Positions 1-11,460 are shown, counted from the first letter of the stretch. The stretch is DNA of 64,000 nt from Apoda limacodes (GCA_946406115.1 OX291557.1:7782501-7846500), one strand, 5' to 3'. Numbers and translations: made by a program. Notes: generated by a model from the letters alone, not told the origin.

Positions 1-1146
1 GTTATTGTTAACGTGTTGAAGAATGTTGCTGTCCTCCCAGCGTCAGTCAATCTTGCCATTTAGAATAAAAGACAAAATTGACTGATATGACACTATCTTA
101 TGAACACTAATAGTCGAAACCATAACAACAGTATACATAGAGAAATAACAAATTTTCACCTAACGTTTATAGATAAAAGATTCCAAAGAATACAAATATC
201 ATAGATCTAACAGTTTAGAATGAAGTGATACACGACAATGTAACACTTTCAGTATGTATATGTCAATAGGATAGGAAGTAGTTTACCCGTAATTAGAGCC
301 GTAAGGTAATTCGTCTTTATAAAGTACTAAATTTGACAACCAATAGACTTTTTACGGAAGGTGATAGAAAAAATTAAAAACACATGTCAATTACTAAAGG
401 GACATATTATGGTGAACTATGAGTAGGTACAACTACAAGCTCCCAAAATACAATCGCAAGAATACAAATTAAACAAGATACAACTCAATAAAAGTATATT
501 ATGACAACATTAAAAGATATGAAGTTCATCATAACAACATTATAGAGTACTCTACAGCTTCACTCACTCGTTGTGAGAACAGAACAATGTTCCGTAAATA
601 GATCACAAAGTTATCATCACGCAGCGAGTGATTCATTTGTTTATAATAACACATGCACTGAGTTGTTATGATGAAGGTGAGTTGATTATTACATACATCA
701 TCTATATGTGTATGTAACACAATAGTTATTTATGCAACCGTTGCATAATTAAGTATCTAGCGGAAGTTTTAATACCTACCTAAAAATGTGCATTTCTGCA
801 TACGTTACTTTATCTAATGTAAATCTATGACTTAAATCCTATACCTATATTATGTTGGCATATGATTTATGTAAACGTCACATGCATTACCACAGTCAGT
901 GCTTCAGCAACTATCAACTGCATTTGTAAAAAACTTTAATTTTTTTTGCTACCTACACAACCTGATCCAGATATTAAAAGTCGCTGAGCCAGCTATGGAA
1001 AGGGCTATTTTTGGTGTTTCTTTGAAGGTTACGAATGAAAAAGAGGAGTTCCGACGAAAACTAAAGTCTTATTTATTACAACCAATTCATCCAACCATTG
1101 GGTTAGTATGTGTGAAGGAATGAATTCAGTGACATAGAAAGTGAAA
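1..1146. other. AT-rich non-genic stretch
   Basis: I see no gene here. The sequence is AT-rich with only short chance reading frames. A small near-perfect palindrome (TTATGCAAC, one base, GTTGCATAA) lies at 728-746. Nothing suggests an exon with flanking splice signals. Confidence 0.6.
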
Positions 1147-1552
1147 TCCCACTAATATTATAAATGAGAAAGTTTGTATCTTTGTTAGACAATCACGCTT
1201 TAACTACTTGATGGATCGGGATGAAACTTGGCACACATATAGTTTAGGTTCTGGAATAGGACATTCCATCCCAGAAAATTTAAAATTTCCCGTAGGAATA
1301 ACTATTACGTTTGTTTCTCAATACTGCCGGAACGGAGCATCCAATTGAGCTGAAAGGCTATATTTTCATCCCAGAAAAATCAAAAGTTTACGTGGGAGTA
1401 GGTAACTATAATCGGATTCTACTTGAACGAACTTTAGCTGCAGCTATATAAATTACTAAAACAAACTTCTTTAGTATAATCTAGGATAAAGCCGTGAGAA
1501 TCCCACGTCGATGACCAAATTTAGGGCGGGCGAAGCCGCAAGAAACAGCTAG
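1147..1552 (+). mobile_element. Non-autonomous Helitron (ATTATAAATG type)
   Basis: The element begins with TC (TCCCACTAATATTATAAATG) after a host A. It ends in CTAG before a host T, which is the A/T insertion pattern of Helitrons. Before the CTAG lies a short GC-rich hairpin (GCGG-gcgaag-CCGC) at about 1527-1540, as expected for a Helitron 3' terminator. The element is about 406 bp and has no coding capacity. It includes the characteristic stretch with a GGATCGGGATGAAACTTGG-like core. Partial copies occur at 48376, 49982, 52371 and 56905. Assignment to a Lep1-like Helitron group is from memory of lepidopteran repeats. Confidence 0.7.
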
Positions 1553-4500
1553 TACTTAGATATACATAAAAATCCACTAAAAATACCTAGGCCATGAATA
1601 TCCAATACGTAAGTTTATATCTCGAAACGAAGCATAGATACCACAATCCTTGACTTTTAAACTAATCCGTCGCGAACTTGACCTATAAACAGAACAAACT
1701 TTACATTTACGTTACGTTGAAGCTATTACTCATAGCGTGCTCTATTTAAAGAACCTATTTTTACGTTACGTTTCCATAAACCAATAAATCAAGAAGCGAA
1801 ATAAAGACAGTCGAGTTAACAATGCGAACGAGCGGCTCGATCGTGAATGTTGTGTGATTTATATGTGGCGATGTTAACATAAGGGTATGATTTACTACAT
1901 TGTTTTTACGTTGTTAACAGACGTAACACAACCTTTTGATAACTAGACAAGATAAAATATTTTCTTTTTTATCTAAATTATTGTCTGAAAGATTACGTTT
2001 ACATAAATCAAACATATTATGTACTTACTATGGAAGGGGGAAGTTGGGCATCTTGATACAGTTTTTATATTTCGTTTTGTAGAATTTCTTGTAGACCAAT
2101 ACTATTATTATCTGCCTTTATAATAAAAACATAAAATATCTAAAAGTTCACTTGTACAGTTTTCTGTAACACTTTTTGAAAAAAGGAAAAAATGCATATT
2201 TGAATACATTTTTTTTTCTTTATTAAAAATAACTATTTATGCATAATTTAGTTACATATACAACGTCATCTCAAACGTCACATTTATAATACTAAGAGGT
2301 ATAAGGAAACCTAGGATATAACAGAAAAAATATAATCCATCAACGAAGCAGTGAAATCCTCACATGTTACGAAGACCCGGGACAAAATTACGATACCGCT
2401 AACTATCTGAGTGACGTCATCTCTATTTGGGCACAGGCGGCAGGTCAGGTCGTTACTATACTAGGTCAGTCCGCCACTGGGTCACACATTCGTCATATTC
2501 TGTTTAGACCTTAATAATTATTGTTTAGTAGGTAATTATGTCAGGTAATGGTACACCAATATCGCTGGTGTATGTATGTCCGAAATAAAAATATTCAAGC
2601 TCTTTTGTCGGACATTCACCGGTGCAATTTAACCTAAGTTTATATACGCCAAGATGATTAGGTGAATATTATATGTACGTATATAGTACCTACATAGTAA
2701 TTAGTTAATGGGATAATGTTACCACGCCGCAGATGAAAGGGTAGAGCGGTATTTCTTTACGAGCACGACACAACAGATCAACGGCCACGGGGAGAATTGA
2801 TTTTTACCAGATTTCGAACAGTCGTAAGTCATCGTGGTATCCAGTTTGAGTCAGTTGTAGAGACAAACTACTAACAACTCAATTGTTACCTAATCTCCAA
2901 TATTTTAAAGACTTAACTCCGAAACTAAATTATGAACATATTTTTTTGATAAACAAATAATAAAAAAGGTTAATAAACTTCCAAAGAGCTTAAAAAACAA
3001 CAGTTCGCGCTCAGTAGGGATTAACAGAGCTTCTAAAGGGCTTTCTCACAAAATTTCTCTTTTCTTCTTATCTAACAAAATAAAACAAGCCACAAAATGT
3101 AAGTAGCTATAATTATACGTGAGAGAATACCCTAATGGCTTCTTAAGATAGACGTTTATATAACTCTAGGGTAAAGAGGGCTTTGAGAAAAACAGTTTCA
3201 GAGGGAGGAAAAGGAAACAATTTGTTGACCGACAAAACAAAATTGAGGACAACGTAAATATAACCCCGAAAAGTGTATTAAGGGCAATAAAAGGTAATAA
3301 AATATTAGGATGCCACTCACTGTAAACATAAATTTTATTAAGTAAATATAGGAAGTTAATTATAAATACATATTAAAGTTAAAGCAAACAGCTTGTATAT
3401 ACATTATAATGAGTCAAGCCGTATCATTTTTACAATCTTCGGTGCACTGAATATCTCATAACTACATCTGCTGATTTATTATCTATATTGCTATTTCTCA
3501 TTCTCATTCATAAAATTCTCGTAAATTATTAAATGACTCGTAAATTATGAATGCAGTTTTTGTTGATTTCATACATTTAATTAATTCAATAAAAACTTTT
3601 TTTTAATTGATAATTTCCTGGAATTTTATGGATTATGCGTTTTGCAACTACGGTAAATAGCGCTTTCTGATAACAATACGTTTTGAGTAACAAAATGTTT
3701 ACAAATCAGTAATCGGCCAATAGTTGATAAAATTCGAGACACTCATCAATCAGCCGATTTAAAAATCGGGCTAGTGCGCCCGAATGACAAGAATGACATC
3801 CGTCAAAGAACACAGCAAACCTGAAATTGGGCTATAATATATGATTTATGATTAGAGTATTATTACTAACGATGTGCATGTAAATGTACTAAAAATTAAT
3901 CGCACAATTACAAAAACTAAAAATTATGGATCAAATAAATGTCATAGTAAAGTATTATTATAATACTATGACATGTATTTATTCCATTCTTTTGAGTAAT
4001 TAATACAATAATGACATCTCAAAATAGTCCGTTTTTTGTATGGAGTTTCAATTTTTTTTAAGTTTCAAAGAAATGAATGCGAAAAGCACAAGTTGACTAA
4101 TGTTCATTTCCAAGTTTTGTTAAGTACTAAATACTTACAATCAATTAGAATCACCCAATAAGGAAATGTACAAGACAAAAGCGAGTCTTATAACATACTT
4201 TTATAACTCTTTAGATGCTATAGATTTGCAATAAAATTTGCTACAAAACTGCGTATTTCTAGTCTATATCTAAGCCTTAAAGGACTTTAAGAGTTTTATA
4301 GTCCAACAAATAGCGGGGGTATTATAAACACAAAACTAAAATCCTTTCCGGAGTAGATAAAAGAATTACATTATAAACAACAGTTCCAAGTAATGTATAA
4401 GACATTCTTGAGTACAGGTTTTCTGCTAACACAAGCCTCACTCAGTCGCATCGAGTTACGCAAAGCCTAGATAGAATTCAATACCATACGTGCGATGTAT

Positions 4501-4942
4501 TTGTATGTATAAGGTATGTATATGTATGTATGTATGACTAAGTGTGGGTGTAGCGAATACATTTGTTGCATGTCGTTAGATTGTATGTAACTGCGGTCGA
4601 CCTACGCAAGTTGTAAGGACTATATATATTTATTTATAGCTTTTAACAATAAGAAGATTTTGATGGCATGTGAAATGATTGTAATTTTTTTTTTATTTTT
4701 GTGATGGGTAAAAAATGTTAAACTCGCGTCAGGTCATGTGACCTGATCGTAAATTCATACAAAATTCGTAAGACGGAACTCGTGACCTTTATTTACATAA
4801 GGTTATTTTTTTATTTTTAGTATATGGCGATAATGAGTTGTACAGGGAGGTTGGATATGGGATTTTAATTCTATGACAGATTGAGATGTCAAATATACTA
4901 CGTCAAAAAAGTAAATAAACAAACATTATTATTTATCTTTTA
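1553..4942. other. AT-rich non-genic stretch
   Basis: No gene is recognisable. There is an imperfect palindrome at about 3937-3985 (arms containing ATGTCATAGTA and TACTATGACAT) and a TATG-rich microsatellite at 4496-4535. A small hairpin (TACACCA/TGGTGTA) lies near 2550-2575. The rest looks like ordinary intronic or intergenic DNA. Confidence 0.6.
4496..4535. repeat. TATG-rich microsatellite
   Basis: An imperfect run of TATG/TGTA units, interrupted by AAGG. Confidence 0.7.
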
Positions 4943-5711
4943 TCTATATATATAAATGAATCCCTATTTCCCTTGGTCACGCCATCACGCGTGAACGGCT
5001 AGACCGATATCGCTAATTCTTTTTCTGTTGTGTTTGTTATTGTCAGGAGAAGGTTCTTATGAAAAAAAAAACTGTCAAGTGCGAGTTGGACTCGCGGACT
5101 AAGGAAAACTCGAAGACGGCTGGACCAATTCGGGTAATTTTTTTTTGTTGTGTTTGTTAGTGTTAGGGCATGGTTGTTATGAAAGAAAAAAACGGTCAAG
5201 TATGAGTCGGACTCGCGCACTAAGGAAAACTCGAAGACGGCTCGACCAATTCGGGTAATTTGTTTTTGTTTAGTGTCAAGGCAAGGTTTTTATAAAAGAA
5301 AAAACGGTCAAGTGCGAGTCGGACTTGCGCACTAAGGGTTAACTGATTTTAATGAAATTTTGGTAAGTTGTTATGCACACCCCGGGGAAGGTTTCTGAGA
5401 AAGAAAAAAAGGGTCAAGTGTGAGTTGAACAGGGTCAAGTGTGAGTCGGACCCGCGCAGTATTGGCAAACCGATTTTAATAAAATTTTGGTAACTTGTTA
5501 TGCACATGCCGGGGAAGGTTGGTGAATTAGTACAACCCTTTCACAATAGGTTGGTGCGGCAGTTGGCGTTCGCCGGGTCAGCTAGGTATCCTGATAGAAA
5601 TCCACGCGGGTGTAGCCGTGGGTAATAGCTACCTACCCACCCTTTGTTGTAACAGATGGCGCTACAGTGCATTAACTTTACAGGCAGAACAAAGTCTGCC
5701 GGGCCAGCTAG
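4943..5711 (+). mobile_element. Non-autonomous Helitron with internal minisatellite
   Basis: The 5' end is TCTATATATATAAATG after a host A. The 3' end is GGGCCAGCTAG before a host T, preceded by the hairpin GGCAGA-acaaag-TCTGCC. These are the hallmarks of a Helitron. Inside are about four diverged units of roughly 106-121 bp containing GTCAAGTGCGAGTCGGACTC. These start near 5074, 5195, 5307 and 5413, and a partial unit lies near 5433. A second hairpin plus GGGTCAGCTAG terminator lies at 5565-5585, 126 bp before the outer end. There is no coding capacity. Confidence 0.72.
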
Positions 5712-6073
5712 TAATAAATAAATATGTATAAAAAGTGATGGGAATGTTTTCACTCTTGCCGGCACTCCCGGGGTGCAACCCGTTTTTTTTTTTTTGTAAA
5801 AAAAGAAAGTGGCAATAAAGCCTAAGACCAGCCTAATGTAAAGCTGTTACAGTAGCTTTTGGTTTTTGCCATATATAAAAATTAAAAAACAAACCAAGAA
5901 ATGATGAAAAGTGTTTCTTTTTAGGGTGGAAAGGAAAGGCCGTGGTTGGAGAAAGAAATTACTCTTAATATTGATAATAGCAAATTTTACTGAAAAGTAA
6001 CATTCCTGTCCTCGTTTCTATTTCGAATTAAATATATAAGAATGTATTATTATAATGTTATTAAAATACTTAC
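5712..6073. other. Non-genic, probable intron
   Basis: No gene is seen. The stretch includes a T homopolymer near 5784-5796. It lies immediately downstream, on the minus strand, of the candidate exon at 6074-6160, so it would be the start of that exon's following intron. Confidence 0.4.
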
Positions 6074-6160
6074 ATAATCTGCCAAAACTAAGTGATAATC
6101 GCTTTCTGAGCCTTTGCATTTTACTCATGGCGCCGCCTCGTTTCTCTCTCATCGTCACGC
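6074..6160 (-). CDS. Candidate host exon, PCTAIRE/PFTAIRE-kinase-like N-terminus
   Basis: On the minus strand an 87-bp segment is framed by a pyrimidine-rich acceptor ending TTTCAG and a perfect donor GTAAGT. The segment is GC-richer than its surroundings. An ATG eight bases in (6152-6150) opens a frame to the donor, reading MREKRGGAMSKMQRLRKRLS followed by LSFGRL. The basic core with RKRLSLSFG resembles the N-terminal MKKFKRRLSLTLRG-type segment that I recall from PCTAIRE/PFTAIRE cyclin-dependent kinases. The frame is also open upstream of the ATG, so an internal exon is possible. No other exon of the gene was found in the window. The kinase link is an inference from a very short peptide. 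Confidence 0.45.
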
Positions 6161-6243
6161 CTGAAACAATAAACAACCACAAATTAAATCTGTGACGTAA
6201 AAGCTGAGGGTGACATCTGGATCAAAATATATCACCCGAAGCA

Positions 6244-6374
6244 AAGTACAGTGCAATAAAATTTTCTGACCTTGAATCGTCGCTAGTGTCGTTGTAAGTT
6301 CATGCCATTTTAATATGGCGACTGTAGTTTTCATTTTTGACCGCCGGGTCAGTAAAGTTTATTGCACTATACTT
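6244..6374. mobile_element. Small inverted-repeat element (MITE-like)
   Basis: A 131-bp segment is bounded by 28-bp inverted repeats (6244-6271 and 6347-6374), both containing AGTGCAATAAA, with about three mismatches. No target duplication is convincing. There is no coding capacity. It sits just upstream of the minus-strand candidate exon. Confidence 0.5.
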
Positions 6375-6626
6375 AGCGCGCTCTATGAACTTTGCCTTAA
6401 GTCTGCCAAAAACCATTATTTTCGTTAGTTTGTCACACAAAGTCAATGCTATAAATGCAAACAGAATCGAAGTTAATTTTTTTTTGTTTAAATTAGGTTT
6501 TTACAAACACTTTTGAATCGTTACAGTAAAAATACTATTTTGAATTTTTGAATCCGCCACCCACCCTTCTCAACTGATTCATCTCTGAACTAACTTTCCT
6601 ATAAGAAACGAAATTGTGATTAAGAA

Positions 6627-6631
6627 GTTAT
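6627..6631. repeat. Target-site duplication of BEL/Pao element (left)
   Basis: gttat here matches gttat at 26521-26525 on the far side of the element. A 5-bp duplication is usual for BEL/Pao elements. Confidence 0.85.
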
Positions 6632-8144
6632 TGTTACGAACACGCACAGCGGCGACGGGCGTAGGCTAGCTTCCTCGGTTGCTAAAACGAAGCTACGACA
6701 ACGAAGCGCCGTAGAAATTAGACAACCGTACGGTAGCTAGCTACTAGACTAGGCCACTGACGTGTTTCTAGTGGACTGTATGTTGTGGGCGACCGTATTG
6801 CGGGCCGGACGGGTGAAGCCGGGTGTCGCACTTGTGAACCGCTGACCACGAAGATTTCTTGAGCGCAAAATAAAATAGCCGAAGTGAAGCTGAGTCTTCT
6901 TGTGAAGAATTTATTTACACTAGAGCACTTATTTTACACTTAATTTCTAGCAGAGTTTCTTCCTTTTTCCTAGCAGCGTTTCTTTCTTGAACCTTCAATT
7001 GAGCACTTATTTTCTTGCAGAGTTTCTTCCTTGATTGTTGGTTCTTCCTTTCTTGATTTCTTGCTGCGAACTGCGACTGCGAACTGACCATGACCGCTGG
7101 ATCGCTCGAGTTTTAAACAATTTCGAACAAAGCGGCAGGCCATAAAATTACCGTTACGGTTGTTAACTATAGCTAGACTACTCTTACAATTCTTGCTGTC
7201 CTTGTCTACAACTCGTTTGTATGGAGGTACATGTTTTTGTTATTTTAAAATATAAAAATGAATTTTCTCTACATTACAATTACTTCCTACAGATAGATAT
7301 TAATTTTACAAACATAATGAAATAGAATTCATACAGATATCTCACAAACTGTGGCTTTAAGAGCCAAAAAATGCAAAGGGCGTCTCGCAAGCGTATTGCT
7401 TATAATTTCAAAATTCACGCCCGGCCTAGTAGCTCCACGGCAAAGTGCGCGGGAGTTTGTTGAACTAAGCAAAAGGTTAAGAGCGTAATCCACAACGTAT
7501 TGCTTATTTTGTAAAAATTCACGCTCTTACTTTTCATACAATACACAAATACAAATTTTACACTGATAGATTTTAACTATTTACGTATTATTAAGAATTA
7601 TTAAGAATTTAACTCAACTCTGCTTGAGTACATATCTTACACTACATGTTATTTACGCCTAAACTATTATTTTACATCGTATATTTTATTTTTGACAATC
7701 CTACATATTAAATCCTTACTGACATTACCTATAGTTACTAAGTTTACACGAGATATTATTTACGAAATACATGCGCTTCCTTAAGTTATTTCTACGTTAT
7801 TTCTTATATATCTTACTATTTATTTAACCTTCTTACTTAAAATGTACATAGTTGAGCAAACCTTATGTACTCTATCTCACATTGCAACGACATACTTCTA
7901 TCCTAGTTGTTGTGACTTTATTTTTCGTCACTTGCAACGTTACAACTTAGTATTATTTATTTATCATATAATTCACAAACCTTACAACTTACTAACTTAT
8001 TATTTTACGTATCGTTTTAGAGCTACCCTATTGTGTCAATACGACTTTATTTATCAAAAAATCCTTATTTAAACATGTTTACATTTTAATCCTTATATCC
8101 TATCCTATCCTTATTTATGTGTTTCGTGTGGTCCGTCGCTAACA
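6632..8144 (-). repeat. BEL/Pao 3' LTR
   Basis: This is a 1,513-bp LTR, TG...CA in element sense. By eye it differs from the split partner by two substitutions (7160s, tgttaac versus tgtaaac; 7426, c versus t) and one missing 5-bp CTATC unit near 8110. It carries the unoccupied LINE target site GTAGCTCCACGGCA at 7429-7442, which proves the pre-insertion sequence. Confidence 0.93.
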
Positions 8145-9175
8145 TTCTCCCCCGCAGTGCGAAGCACTCCATCCTGTTGCGGCGACGATGTAGCTGGAAC
8201 CAACACGACGACACGGCGACTCGGGCGGCGCAGCACTCCTCCATTCGTCTGGATGTCCAGGATCCTCACTCTTCCGTCTGGTCCTGGGTACGCCTTCAGC
8301 ACCTTGCCACGTGGCCATGAGTTTCGTGGCAGGTTTGCATCCACGATGAGTACCACGTCGCCTTCCTCTGGGTCGCTCGTAGTCCTTCCGCTGATCTTTC
8401 TCGGCATCAGCGTCGGCAGGTACTCCTTGATCCACCTTCTCCAGAAGTGATCGGTGAGTCGCTGTGCAGTCCTCCAACTGGCTTTTCCGACTAGTTCGTG
8501 ATCGGTGAACTCGCCAGGTGCCATCATTCCACAGGACCTTCCAATCAGAAAGTGGTTAGGCGTCAGACTTTCTTCATCGTCCGGCTCCATGCTGAGTTCG
8601 GTGAGCGGACGCGAGTTGACGACGTGTTCCACCTCTGTCATCAGTGTGTGCAGTACCTCTTCTGGCGGACTTCTTTCGTGCAGTACTGCGGCCAGCGACG
8701 TCTTCACGGAGCGTACCATCCTTTCCCATGCGCTCCCCATATTTGGACTTCCTGGTGGTATGAACTTCCACCTTATACCTTTCTCTAGGGCTGCTTCTTC
8801 CAATTCTCGGTTGGCTCCGACGAAGTTTGTCCCGTTGTCGCTGAAGATGACCTTTGGCATTCCTCTTCTCGCTGCCATTCTTCGCAGCGCCATGATCATG
8901 GAGCTAGTGCTTAGTGATGGCACTAGCTCTAAATGTACTGCCCTTGTCGTTAGGCAGGTGAAGAGCGCTCCCCAACGCTTCTCTGTTCTCCTGCCGATGG
9001 TGACCTGCATTGGCCCGAAGTAGTCCACGGCTGCATTGGAGAAAGGATACGCGTGATGTTGTAGCCTTTCCCCGGGCAGGTCTCCAGTGGGCGGGATCTG
9101 CGGCGAACCTTTCCTGACTTTGCACCATTGACATTGGTAAATGACTGCTTTTACCGCTGTCCTTAGGCCCAAAAT
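8111..9175 (-). pseudogene. pol: BEL/Pao integrase and C-terminal domain
   Basis: This is the integrase part of pol. The catalytic triad is visible as AAVDYFGP, then VIFSDNGTNF, then GSAWERMV. A zinc-binding C-C pair (CQWCKV) near the start continues the HHCC motif whose histidines (YYHRRFLHG) lie just upstream, before the stop at 9176-9178. The C-terminal part has the PNHFLIGR and LPRNSWPRGKV motifs seen in BEL/Pao proteins (DUF5641-like). The frame is open after an in-frame TAG and has no natural start, so it is a fragment of gag-pol. The stop codon lies 34 bases inside the LTR, so the last eleven residues are LTR-encoded. The fragment is about 354 codons long. Confidence 0.9.
8145..8155 (-). 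promoter_or_regulatory. Polypurine tract of BEL/Pao element
   Basis: GCGGGGGAGAA in element sense abuts the 3' LTR start (TGTTAG). This is the position and composition expected of the plus-strand primer for reverse transcription. It overlaps the last codons of the integrase frame. Confidence 0.75.
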
Positions 9176-10869
9176 CTAATACTTCTGCCGCAGCTCATTC
9201 ATTACGGTTGCAGTGTTACCGTGTAAAAACCTTCTGTGATAGTACTGAATTATCAGTTGTACTATCTTATGTTTCCCATCTATTAAGGGTGGGTTATTTA
9301 CTGCGTTTTTAAACGTGAACTTTCTTGTTCGACTGCGCAGTTTTATCTTTTCGTTGCTGCCTAGATAAACGTCGATTTTTCGTAGGCGGCTTGCGTTTTC
9401 CAATGGCTTGTTTTCTTTTAAGCATTTCATTTCCTTTGTAAAGCTTTCACTTTGGCTTCTTTTAATTAAATATTCTTCTGCCTTTTTTTGGAAAGCCTCT
9501 TCAATTTTTATAAAATTGTGTTCCTTCTTTCTTTCAATCACCGGCTTGGCTTGTGCTTTCTTCTTATTTTTATTGTGCGGCTTCCATGTGACGTCCTTGT
9601 CTCGCGCTGTGTTGACCCTCTCGACTTTCTTTTTCAGGACATCGATAAACTGAAACACCCTTGCCATGGTGTTGACCAGTTTCCTCCAGTTCGAGAATCT
9701 TCCTAAGTCTGGTGTTTCCTTTTCTACTGCCTTAATGGTGGTGACCTTGTGACTTGCCTTTTCTTCCAGGTCTTCACCCTTGGCCAAACCAAACTTTTTG
9801 GCGGGCCACTCTTCTTCGCCTCGCCTTAGGAATTCTGGGCCCTGGAACCACCTAGCAGTGTGATTGAAGTCGCTAGGCGTATTCCGTGTAGCGTCATCAG
9901 CCGGATTCATCTTCGTTGGAACCCATCTCCACTCCTGTGGCTTTGTTAGTTCTTCAATTTCTGCCAATCGATGAGCCACGAACGTCTTGAATCTTCTTGG
10001 GTCAGCTTGCATCCACTGAAGTACTGTGCTTGAGTCGGTCCAGTACGTCTTTTGAGTGACCATGAGGTTGAGCTCTTTCTCCACGGTGGCTGCTAGTCTG
10101 CTTCCCAATAAAGCCGCCTGTAGCTCCAGCCTCGGGATTGAGACTGGTTTTGTCGGCGAGACCCTTGCCTTTCCAGCCACCAGCACGACGTGTGTTTCAC
10201 CCTCTGGTCCTCTGGTCCTCCAATATACAGACGCCGCGTATGCCTCTTCGCTAGCGTCTGTGAAGGTGTGCAGCTGCCCTTCTCTCTGGCATGGCGAAAT
10301 GCACCTTGGTATCCTCAACTTGTCCAAGGTAGCGACTTCCTTTATGTACTTTCGCCAGGCTTCTTGTTGGCCTTCTTGTATTTTCTCATCCCAGCCAATC
10401 TGTGTTCGCCAAATTTCTTGAATCAACTTCTTCCCTTGGATCAGGACTGGCGTAGCGAAGCCCATGGGATCGAATGTAGACATCACGGCGCTCGTGACTT
10501 CTCTTTTTGTGGGAACCCTTCTGCCATCTAATATTTCTGTTGGCGTATTACGTAGCCCAATGTTAAAGGCTAAAGCATCTTCTTCTGTGAGCCACCTCAG
10601 GCCCAGTGTCTTTTCTTCTTTGGTAAGCTCAAGGTTGGCGCTTTCATTTTTCTCTCGGAAACCCTTGAGCACTTCCGGGTTATTGCTTGCCCATCCCTTC
10701 AAGTGGAAACTCGCCCGCTCATGGATATCCTTAACTTCTGCTGATACTCTTCTTGCTTCCTCAACAGACTGGAAGCTTTGAAGATAGTCATCCATGTAAT
10801 GATTCTCTTTTATCGCCTTAACTGCTGCTGGGCGGGTCTCCTGGTACTCTTCAGCATTCTTGTTCATTA
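9176..10869 (-). pseudogene. pol: BEL/Pao RT C-terminal part and RNase H
   Basis: This pol segment begins with the end of the RT palm (HYMDDYLQSF carries the YxDD-type motif) and continues through the thumb into RNase H. RNase H acidic residues are visible in HTFTDASEEAY, IPRLELQAALL, TYWTDSSTVLQW and NPADDATRN. The segment ends with the integrase zinc-finger histidines, then TAG at 9178-9176 where a Trp codon would be expected after QKY. Its 5' edge is a deletion junction near 10867, where the RT frame also shifts. No initiation codon of its own is expected. The protein would have been processed from a gag-pol polyprotein. Confidence 0.9.
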
Positions 10870-11217
10870 CGTAGATTGCCGTGGCAGTGATTGGAGTAGA
10901 TCTGGACCGGGCAGAAGAGCATCATTTAAGCTCTTTCCCTGGAACTTGGCTGCTGCATCGAAGACGATTCTGGGCTTCTTTTTTACTGGGTGTTCGACAG
11001 CGAAGTGTGGAAGATAGAATGTTCTTCCATCAGTGCCGTTACACGGTGCCTTCTCTGCGTACCCCTTTGCGAGGAGATTGGTCATTTGGATCTCATATTC
11101 CTTTTTCAACTCTTTGTTTTGATCCAGCGTCTTTTCAACGATTTCCAATCTCCTGAAGGCTTGCTTGCAGTTGTTTGGAAGAACTTCATCTTCTTTCTTC
11201 CACAGAAGCCCAGTTTC

Positions 11218-11219
<2 letters not shown>
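10867..11219 (-). pseudogene. pol: BEL/Pao RT N-terminal part
   Basis: This contains the conserved BEL/Pao RT stretch with FYLPHFAVEHPVKKKPRIVF and SLNDALLPGPDLLQSLP. On its 5' side it is cut by a LINE fragment (11220-11460). On its 3' side the reading runs into a frameshift at the deletion junction near 10867-10880. The RT region that should follow, with the first catalytic aspartate (the usual VSADIKEMFHQI-like motif A) and motif B, is absent. The encoded RT therefore cannot be catalytically competent. Confidence 0.88.
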
Positions 11220-11265
<46 letters not shown>

Positions 11266-11460
11266 CCACTAAGGTGGCAAACAAGCCTACGGTCCGCCTG
11301 ATGGTAAGCGGTCACCGTAGCCTATGGACGCTTGCAACACCAGGGGCATCACTCGCGCGTTGCCGACCCTTCAGAAATCTAATAACTTCTTTTTTGAAGA
11401 ACCCCATACTGTAGTCCTTAGAGAAAACCTTGGCAGGGAGCTCATTCCACAACCCAAGGG
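11220..11460 (-). mobile_element. 5'-truncated LINE fragment with long poly(A)
   Basis: A 241-bp insertion in BEL pol is flanked by ttcgt at 11215-11219 and 11461-11465. On the minus strand it encodes a LINE RT C-terminus (LWNELPAKVFSK, then MGFFKKEVIRFL, stop at 11312-11314), followed by a short 3' UTR ending CCACCTTAGTGGTAT. Then comes poly(A), seen as a plus-strand T run of about 44 at 11219-11262. A second copy lies at 45161-45366. The WNELPA...FK peptide is typical of CR1/jockey/R1-type LINE ends. I cannot name the family. Confidence 0.88.

Noticed and set aside
4943..5711. CRISPR-like array of repeats
   Set aside because: Units are diverged, contiguous and eukaryotic minisatellite-like inside a Helitron, with no unique spacers of constant length.
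6152..6152. Treating the exon ATG as the proven translation start
   Set aside because: The frame is open upstream of the ATG to the acceptor, so an internal exon remains possible.
7842..8072. 76-codon open frame, repeated identically at 26213-26443
   Set aside because: It lies inside the BEL LTR on the antisense strand. It is identical only because the LTRs are identical, and no protein feature was seen.
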